Assembly: GCA_019247865.1 (NCBI GenBank)
Contig: JAFBAJ010000703.1
Span: 1 to 11,442 of the forward strand
Reading direction: 5' to 3'
Length of the DNA stretch: 11,442 bases
Origin: Acidobacteriota bacterium
GTDB taxonomy: Bacteria > Acidobacteriota > Blastocatellia > Pyrinomonadales > Pyrinomonadaceae
Shown here in pieces: positions 6,536 through 11,442 of this stretch (within the stretch, counting starts at the first letter, position 1; each line of letters starts with the position of its first letter). The notes beneath the pieces are model-generated. The model made no database searches. It worked only from the letters and a program-made list of their open reading frames with translations, and was not told the DNA's origin. The position numbers and the translations under genes were made by a program.

Positions 6536-7495
6536 ATGCTCTTGAATATGAGCTCTGAAACAAAGGAAGAGAGAAAGCTCGCGCTCGTGATTCACGGCGG
6601 CGCGGGGACGATCAGCCGCGCTCTGATGAGCGACGAACGCGAAGCCGCTTACAGAGCAGGTTTGCAGCAGGCTCTGAGGCGCGGCTGGGAGGTGCTGTCC
6701 GGCGGCGGGCTGGCGCTCGATGCGGTCGAGGCGGCCGTCTGTGTGATGGAAGATAACCCGCTCTTCAACGCCGGGCGCGGCTCCGTCTTCACGCACAACG
6801 AGAGGCACGAGATGGACGCGGCCATCATGTCCGGCGAGGATTTGCGCGCCGGAGCGGTGGCGGCTGTGGACGGTATCAAAAACCCGATCAAACTCGCGCG
6901 CCGCGTGATGGAAGCGACGGAGCATGTCTTGATGTGCGGGAGCGGCGCGGAGGAGTTCGCACGCGAAGCGGGCTTTGAGTTCGCGCCGCCCGAATATTTT
7001 TTCGACGAGCTGAGGTACGAACAGTTATTGCAGGCGAGGCGCGAGGATGAAGTGCGCCTTGACCACACGCCGTTGAAAAAGTTCGGCACGGTCGGCGCGG
7101 TCGCGCTTGACACGCGTGGTCATCTGGCGGCGGCGACTTCGACCGGCGGCATGACCAACAAACGTTTCGGACGCGTCGGCGACACGGCGCTCATCGGCGC
7201 AGGCACTTACGCAGACGACCAGACCTGCGCCATCTCCTGCACGGGTCACGGCGAGTTCTTCATACGCACTGTGGCCGCCCATGAGATCGTCTCCCTGATG
7301 AAGTACAAAGGCTTCACGCTCAAAGAGGCCGCCGAGCAGGTCGTACACGTGACGCTGCCGGAGCTGGGCGGCGAAGGCGGGCTCATCGCCGTCGACCGCA
7401 CGGGCAACATCTCTCTCCCCTTCAACAGCGAAGGCATGTACCGCGCCTGGATGACCTCCGGCAGCGAAGCACAGGTCGCTATCTATCCAGACTAA
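6536..7495 (+). CDS. iaaA: Isoaspartyl peptidase / plant-type L-asparaginase (Ntn hydrolase)
   Basis: This is an N-terminal-nucleophile hydrolase that cleaves isoaspartyl (beta-Asp) dipeptides and, more weakly, asparagine. It is made as a precursor that cuts itself into alpha and beta subunits. The N-terminal motif LVIHGGAGT (17-25) and NPLFNAGRGSVFTHNERHEMDAAIM (74-98) are typical. The autocleavage site is Gly184-Thr185 in KKFGTVGAVALD, making Thr185 the nucleophile. TSTGGMTNKRFGRVGD (201-216) and CTGHGE (235-240) supply Thr203, Arg213, Asp216 and Thr236, which line up by spacing with the active-site residues of E. coli IaaA (Thr197, Arg207, Asp210, Thr230). The 319 residues are normal for the family and no key residue is missing. 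ATG 6536 is the first start after an in-frame stop at 6521; ATG 6548 (residue 5) is equally possible, and neither has a clear Shine-Dalgarno. Nearby cphA suggests a role in cyanophycin beta-Asp-Arg turnover, though a general isoaspartyl role remains possible. Confidence 0.93.
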   Translation: MLLNMSSETKEERKLALVIHGGAGTISRALMSDEREAAYRAGLQQALRRGWEVLSGGGLALDAVEAAVCVMEDNPLFNAGRGSVFTHNERHEMDAAIMSGEDLRAGAVAAVDGIKNPIKLARRVMEATEHVLMCGSGAEEFAREAGFEFAPPEYFFDELRYEQLLQARREDEVRLDHTPLKKFGTVGAVALDTRGHLAAATSTGGMTNKRFGRVGDTALIGAGTYADDQTCAISCTGHGEFFIRTVAAHEIVSLMKYKGFTLKEAAEQVVHVTLPELGGEGGLIAVDRTGNISLPFNSEGMYRAWMTSGSEAQVAIYPD

Positions 7496-7527
7496 GCAGA
7501 GCAATGCGACATCGCCGTCAATGATTT
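7496..7527. other. Convergent junction between iaaA and the DUF262 gene
   Basis: Only 32 bp separate the two convergent stop codons. I see no hairpin plus T-run in either direction, so transcripts may run into each other. No direct repeat matching the other boundary (9250-9288) is visible, so there is no target-site duplication to mark an insertion. Confidence 0.5.
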
Positions 7528-9249
7528 TTACATGGAAATCGACTTTAACTTTGCCTTGATAATCTCTCTCCTCTTTTCAATGAATTCAATAAAGTTATCA
7601 AATTCATAGTCGCCGATAGAGGGGATGGAGTGCCTGCTAATAAAATTGCTGTCTCTGGTTGGGAGCCATTCATCAAATGGGATGGCTTTCTTCTCAAGAT
7701 TTTCATTTTCGGTGAGGAGTTGAAGATTGGCGGTGGTGTTGTAATGCTTCATGTACTCCCCTGCCTTGCCTGAGTCGTATCCTCTTTTGGTTAAGTTTCG
7801 AAGTGTGAATTCTGATTTTGGGAAAATATGATCCTCATGATAGGTGTTATCCACCCAGTCCCTATCCGGATAGAGGAGGGAAAGAATGAGATAGCTGTAC
7901 TTGGTGCTGTAATTGGTCGTCAATAAATTTTCAAGCTCTGTGTCCGTAAAATTCGGCTCTATGTTGAGTCTCTTGTTTATTGCTTCATAAGGGAAAATAG
8001 AGAGGTCTGTCTGCTCGTTAAGTGTGTCTTGCAGGTTTTTCAAGGTGGTATCTGAGGAACCGCCAAATGCATTCTTCAGCAAAGCGATTGCTAACCACTT
8101 TTGCATAATCAACTTGTTGGCTACATCAAACTGCTCGGTTGATTCAAAAAAATTCTTCTTTCCTAACTTGGCTAGATAGAGCGAAATCGGCAGCAAGGCG
8201 TTCGTTGCGACCAGGTTTTTATCATTAAACCCGAACCTGCTAATGAGTTTGACCGTGATCTGAATGTTCGACTTAATAGTCTCCCAATTGGCTTCGATTT
8301 TCTCAAGGTTGGGCTTGTTAAAGTTCTTTACCTTGTATTGAATAGGGAGATCGTCAGTTAAGTATAAGCACCCTTTAAGCACAAAATCTTTGCCAAAGCT
8401 ATATCCAGCTCCGATGGAATTTATTTCATCTGTAAAATTATGGATTTCATCACGAGCATTGAGGGTCTTCCACTTGGCTGTTGCGGTTGAAAGAAGAATG
8501 TCGCTGTACTCCAGCTTCTTTCCTCCGGTATTAGCTCTGATGAAAATCTCAACAACTTTGTCGTAATCATCAGACCGCTCTTCATAAAAGTTGATGAGTT
8601 TCTCAGTGAAGAGTCTGGAATGAAGTTCCTCAATCAAAACAACTGCATTCTCTTTTAGAGACTCCTCAACTACAGTAATTCCGCTGAGTTTGTTTCTGAT
8701 ATCCTGTCTGGCTTTTTTGGCCGAGTCGAAGTCCAGGATATTCCCGACCAGATACCAGTATTGGGGACTTGGGTCTTTGGGATTTGGCTTCTCATTTTCT
8801 CTGAAAGAAAACTGATAGGTTAGCTCCTCCGGATTTTCGCTTCTAATCGGTTCTTTAAACAGGTTCAGATAAAGTCTCGTCTTTTTCCAGCTATAATAAA
8901 AGAAGCGATAGGAACCTTTCAGGCCGATATACAGAGAAGTCAGGCGCTGCTGCCCATCCAGAACGAGATAAATATCTTGATTAATGCCTGCCAGATTGGC
9001 TTCAGAATTATGTGGTGTCTCTTTGTCAAAGTCGCTGAAGAAATTATAAGCCGTCCACAATTTCTTATTTTCTTCTCTGATTTTCCAGAAAAGAAATGAA
9101 CTGATTGGGTAATTCCCCATGAGAGAGTCAAAGAGCTTCTCTATGCCATCAGTCTCCCATACATATTCTCGTTGTATAGCCGGAAGGAAGGTGGTCTTAT
9201 TAATGTATTCCAGGACTACTTCACTAATTGTTTTGGGAGTGTAGCTCAT
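7528..9249 (-). CDS. DUF262/DUF1524 protein, GmrSD/SspE-like putative restriction nuclease
   Basis: This is a probable anti-phage nuclease of the class in which a DUF262 (ParB/sulfiredoxin-like nucleotide-binding) domain controls a DUF1524 His-Me-finger (HNH) nuclease, as in type IV GmrSD enzymes and phosphorothioate-dependent SspE. The DUF262 part shows LPAIQREYVWE (22-32), LFDSLMGNYPISSFLFWK (39-56), the DGQQRLTSL motif (98-106) and FIRANTGGKKLEYSDILLS (236-254). The C-terminal nuclease shows HEDHIFPKS (471-479), with His474 the likely catalytic residue, and NLQLLTENENLEKK (508-521). Both domains are in one chain of 573 residues and no disruption is seen. Start ATG 9247-9249 is set by a strong Shine-Dalgarno and by the typical family N-terminus. 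The gene is visibly AT-rich, with many AAA/AAT/TTT codons, unlike every neighbour, which indicates recent transfer. It lies 35 bp behind cphA on the same strand and converges on iaaA. No methylase, dnd/ssp or BREX gene is in view. The substrate modification it recognises cannot be told. Confidence 0.87.
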   Translation of the reverse strand: MSYTPKTISEVVLEYINKTTFLPAIQREYVWETDGIEKLFDSLMGNYPISSFLFWKIREENKKLWTAYNFFSDFDKETPHNSEANLAGINQDIYLVLDGQQRLTSLYIGLKGSYRFFYYSWKKTRLYLNLFKEPIRSENPEELTYQFSFRENEKPNPKDPSPQYWYLVGNILDFDSAKKARQDIRNKLSGITVVEESLKENAVVLIEELHSRLFTEKLINFYEERSDDYDKVVEIFIRANTGGKKLEYSDILLSTATAKWKTLNARDEIHNFTDEINSIGAGYSFGKDFVLKGCLYLTDDLPIQYKVKNFNKPNLEKIEANWETIKSNIQITVKLISRFGFNDKNLVATNALLPISLYLAKLGKKNFFESTEQFDVANKLIMQKWLAIALLKNAFGGSSDTTLKNLQDTLNEQTDLSIFPYEAINKRLNIEPNFTDTELENLLTTNYSTKYSYLILSLLYPDRDWVDNTYHEDHIFPKSEFTLRNLTKRGYDSGKAGEYMKHYNTTANLQLLTENENLEKKAIPFDEWLPTRDSNFISRHSIPSIGDYEFDNFIEFIEKRREIIKAKLKSISM

Positions 9250-9253
9250 GTCG

Positions 9254-9261
9254 CTTCCCCT
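9254..9261 (-). promoter_or_regulatory. Shine-Dalgarno AGGGGAAG for the DUF262/DUF1524 gene
   Basis: On the - strand AGGGGAAG lies 4 nt before the ATG at 9249 and decides the start. It is the last, diverged unit of the heptamer array next to it, so the repeat appears to supply the ribosome binding site. Confidence 0.65.
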
Positions 9262-9288
9262 TACCTTTTACCTTTTGCCTTTGCCTAG
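9254..9288. repeat. Heptamer TTRCCTT tandem array filling the cphA/DUF262 gap
   Basis: On the + strand TTACCTT (9261-9267), TTACCTT (9268-9274) and TTGCCTT (9275-9281) are consecutive 7-bp units. They are flanked by diverged units CTTCCCC (9254-9260) and TGCCTAG (9282-9288). The array occupies essentially the whole 35-bp gap. Its outer unit contains the cphA stop codon (complement of 9285-9287) and its inner unit contains the Shine-Dalgarno of the next gene. Read on the - strand it is a polypurine-rich run of AAGGYAA units. No terminator is present between the two genes. Confidence 0.8.
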
Positions 9289-11442
9289 TTCTGGTTCGGG
9301 ATATCCTCATGCACGACCTTGACGGGCGCGAGCTGCTCGCGGAACTTGCTGACGAGTTCGACCGAGCGGCTGACGTTGTCGGCCAGGATCACGAGCAGCT
9401 CGCCTTTGCGCGCGTGGTTGAGCGCGTGATTGATGGCTTCGGGCGCGTTGCTGAATTCCCTGATCGGCAGCGAAGGGTTGACGCTCCTGATGCCTTCGAT
9501 GACGAGGCGTTTGGAGTCTCCGGGCGCGCGACCGCGCAGGTCGTCATCTTCGCGGACGATGATGTTGGTGAACATCTGCGCGGCGATGCGGCCGTACAGG
9601 AGCAGGTCGTCGTCGCGGCGGTCGCCCGTGCCGCCGATGACGCCGGTCTTGACCTTGTTCGGGAACTTCGCGATGAAGCGCTGCAAAGCTTCCATCCCGG
9701 CGGGGTTGTGCGCGAAGTCGATCAGGACGGTAAAGTTATCCATCTCGACGAGGTTCAGGCGTCCCGGCGTCTGCGCCACCGAAGGCACGAAGGTCGTGAG
9801 GCCGACGCGGATGTCTTCGATGCTGATGTTCTGGAGGAACGCGGCGAGCGTCGCGGCGAGCACGTTCTGGATCATGAAGGCCGCGCGACCGCCGTACGTC
9901 AAAGGAATGTTGATGACCTTTTCGACCCGCACCTTCCACTTGCCCTTGAGCAGCGTGACGTAACCGTTCTCGAACACACAGGCGATGCCGCCGTCGTTCG
10001 TATGCTCCACGATGTGCGGGTTCTCTTCCTCCATACTAAAGAGCGCGACGCGTCCCGGCGTATCATCACGCATGTCGTAGACGAGTTTGTCATCCGCGTT
10101 GAGGACGGCGTAGCCGCTGCGCCCGACCGCGCGCGGAACGACGGCCTTGACGCGCGCCATGTCTTCGATTGTTTCGATGTCCTTCAAGCCCAGGTGGTCA
10201 ACGGTCACATTCAGGACGACGCCGATGTCGCAACGGTCGAAGCCGAGGCCCGCGCGGATGATGCCGCCGCGAGCAGTCTCTAAGACGGCGATCTCGACGG
10301 TCGGGTCTTTAAGGACGAGTTGCGCCGAGATGGGGCCTGTGTTGTCGCCGGGCTGAATGAGACTGTTGCCGATGTAGATGCCTTCGGTCGTCGTGAAGCC
10401 GACGTTCTTGCCGGAGTTTTTGACGATGTGCGCGATGAGACGCGTCGTGGTCGTCTTGCCGTTCGTGCCTGTGACGGCGATGACGGGCACGCGCGCGGGC
10501 GTCCCCGGCGGAAAGAGCATGTCGATGACGTGCTCCGCGACGTTGCGCGCGATGCCTTCGCTCGGCGCGAGATGCATCCGAAAGCCGGGCGCAGCATTGA
10601 CCTCTATGATGCCGCCGCCGTTCTCGGTCAGCGGCGTCGTGATGTCCGGCGCGACCACGTCGATCCCGGCCACGTCGAGGCCGATGATGCGCGCAATCCG
10701 CTCGAAGAGCGTGACGTTGAACGGATGCACCTCGTCCGTTCTATCAATCGCAGTCCCGCCGGTAGAGATGTTGGCGGTCGTCTTGAGACAAAACATCTCG
10801 CCCGCGGGCAGGACAGTGTCGAGCGTGTGGCCGTGTGCGGCGAGCAGGCTCTCTGTTTGCGCGTCCACGTCGATGAGCGTCAGCACATTCTCGTGGCCGT
10901 AACCGCGTCGCGGGTCCTGGTTCGTGATGTCGATCAGCTCTTGCAGCGTGTGCTCGCCGTCGCCGATGACGTGCGCCGGGATTCTCTCGGCGACGGCCAC
11001 GAGCCGGTTGTCAACGACGAGGGCGCGGAAGTCCTGGCCCGTCAGCGATTGTTCGATGATGACGCGGCGCGAATATTTTTTCGCTAAAGGGAATGCGGCG
11101 CGGACTTCTTCGAGCGTCTTCAAACCGACGGTGATGCCCTTGCCGTGATTGGCGTCGAGCGGTTTGATGGCGACGGGAAAGCCCAGCCGCTCGACGGCCC
11201 TTTCGATCTCGTCCTCTTCGACGATCAGCAGCCCGCGCGGCACAGGCACGCCCATGCTGCCGAGCAGTTTTTTCGTCGCGTCTTTGTCGCCCGCCAGATC
11301 AACGGCGATCATGTTCGTGCGCCCGGTGACTGTGGCCTGTATGCGCTGCTGATTGACGCCGTAGCCGAGCTGCACGAGCGATTGCGTGTTGAGCCGTATG
11401 TGCGGGATGTCGCGGTTCTCAGCCTCCTGCACGATGGCTCCG
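9285..11442 (-). CDS. cphA: Cyanophycin synthetase, C-terminal ~715 residues (5' end outside window)
   Basis: This enzyme polymerises aspartate into a backbone and links arginine to each beta-carboxyl, using ATP, to make the nitrogen-storage polymer cyanophycin in the cytoplasm. The frame stays open to the right edge (reading GAIVQEAENRD before the GTG at 11432), so the gene is cut. With about 720 residues visible against a usual 870-900, roughly the N-terminal domain is missing. Counting from the GTG, the ATP-grasp domain (about 40-300) shows GDKDATKKLLGSMGVPVPRG, VAIKPLDANHGKGI (87-100) and IIEVNAAPGFRMHLAPSEG (275-293). The Mur-ligase-like domain follows: P-loop GTNGKTTTTRL (322-332), NTGPISAQLVLKDPTVEIAV (364-383), LETARGGIIRAGLGFDRCDI (384-403), NVTVDHLGL (408-416) and the C-terminal FAHNPAGMEAL (573-583) and GTGDRRDDDL (601-610). 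All match CphA1-type enzymes and look intact. The stop TAG falls inside the heptamer array, and the DUF262 gene follows 35 bp later. Confidence 0.94.
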   Translation of the reverse strand, partial: GAIVQEAENRDIPHIRLNTQSLVQLGYGVNQQRIQATVTGRTNMIAVDLAGDKDATKKLLGSMGVPVPRGLLIVEEDEIERAVERLGFPVAIKPLDANHGKGITVGLKTLEEVRAAFPLAKKYSRRVIIEQSLTGQDFRALVVDNRLVAVAERIPAHVIGDGEHTLQELIDITNQDPRRGYGHENVLTLIDVDAQTESLLAAHGHTLDTVLPAGEMFCLKTTANISTGGTAIDRTDEVHPFNVTLFERIARIIGLDVAGIDVVAPDITTPLTENGGGIIEVNAAPGFRMHLAPSEGIARNVAEHVIDMLFPPGTPARVPVIAVTGTNGKTTTTRLIAHIVKNSGKNVGFTTTEGIYIGNSLIQPGDNTGPISAQLVLKDPTVEIAVLETARGGIIRAGLGFDRCDIGVVLNVTVDHLGLKDIETIEDMARVKAVVPRAVGRSGYAVLNADDKLVYDMRDDTPGRVALFSMEEENPHIVEHTNDGGIACVFENGYVTLLKGKWKVRVEKVINIPLTYGGRAAFMIQNVLAATLAAFLQNISIEDIRVGLTTFVPSVAQTPGRLNLVEMDNFTVLIDFAHNPAGMEALQRFIAKFPNKVKTGVIGGTGDRRDDDLLLYGRIAAQMFTNIIVREDDDLRGRAPGDSKRLVIEGIRSVNPSLPIREFSNAPEAINHALNHARKGELLVILADNVSRSVELVSKFREQLAPVKVVHEDIPNQN

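Noticed and set aside
6380..6925. Open - strand frame of about 181 codons crossing the uup/iaaA gap
   Set aside because: It overlaps the conserved iaaA N-terminus and runs through the octamer repeat; no domain or RBS.
7496..9288. Transposon ends or target-site duplication around the AT-rich gene
   Set aside because: I compared the two boundaries and found no terminal inverted repeats or matching direct repeats, and no transposase is encoded.
9228..10283. Long open + strand frame (about 351 codons) opposite cphA
   Set aside because: It is antisense to a strongly conserved gene. Its translation is low-complexity (many Asp, Val, Arg, Ala) with no domain, as expected opposite GC-rich codons, and its start lies inside the DUF262 gene.
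10320..11087. Open + strand frame of about 255 codons opposite cphA
   Set aside because: It is antisense to the ATP-grasp and P-loop coding region, with arginine/aspartate-rich low complexity and no recognisable fold.
11430..11442. GTG at 11432 as the cphA start
   Set aside because: The frame continues open to the window edge and CphA proteins have a further N-terminal domain of roughly 160 residues or more.

Overview
The window looks like a chromosomal segment of a GC-rich bacterium, most likely an Acidobacteriota member (a Blastocatellia/Pyrinomonadales-like lineage is my best guess). This rests on the combination of a dnaJ-hspR pair, a very large TonB-dependent receptor with an N-terminal carboxypeptidase-regulatory domain (a gene class greatly expanded in that phylum), a cyanophycin synthetase, and short 7-8 bp tandem-repeat cassettes in the gaps between genes. 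The taxonomic call is inference; no rRNA or other marker is present.

Layout, left to right. On the + strand: the 3' end of dnaJ (1-397), hspR encoding a MerR-type heat-shock repressor (482-883), an 1118-residue outer-membrane TonB-dependent receptor-like protein (1039-4395), the ABC-F ATPase uup (4474-6369), and an isoaspartyl peptidase/plant-type asparaginase, iaaA (6536-7495). On the - strand, converging on iaaA: a DUF262/DUF1524 protein of the GmrSD/SspE-like restriction class (7528-9249), and upstream of it the C-terminal ~715 residues of cyanophycin synthetase cphA (9285 to beyond the right edge). Genes are tightly packed. The largest gap is 166 bp, so no gene-free stretch exceeds 300 bp.

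How the genes relate. dnaJ-hspR is the tail of a typical HspR-controlled chaperone operon. cphA makes cyanophycin (an Asp-backbone polymer with Arg side chains), and IaaA-type enzymes hydrolyse the beta-Asp-Arg dipeptide released from it, so the right half holds a synthesis/turnover pair. Between these two sits the DUF262/DUF1524 gene, visibly AT-rich against GC-rich neighbours. This suggests a horizontally acquired, single-gene defence insertion lying 35 bp behind the cphA stop and possibly transcribed with it.

Three gaps (dnaJ/hspR, uup/iaaA, cphA/DUF262) each carry a different short-period repeat cassette: 7-mer TGGTCNG, 8-mer CGCAAAGG and 7-mer TTRCCTT. The first two are arranged as inverted repeats directly after a stop codon. 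These cassettes and the defence-gene insertion are the parts most worth a second look. I do not see a clearly new multi-gene system.
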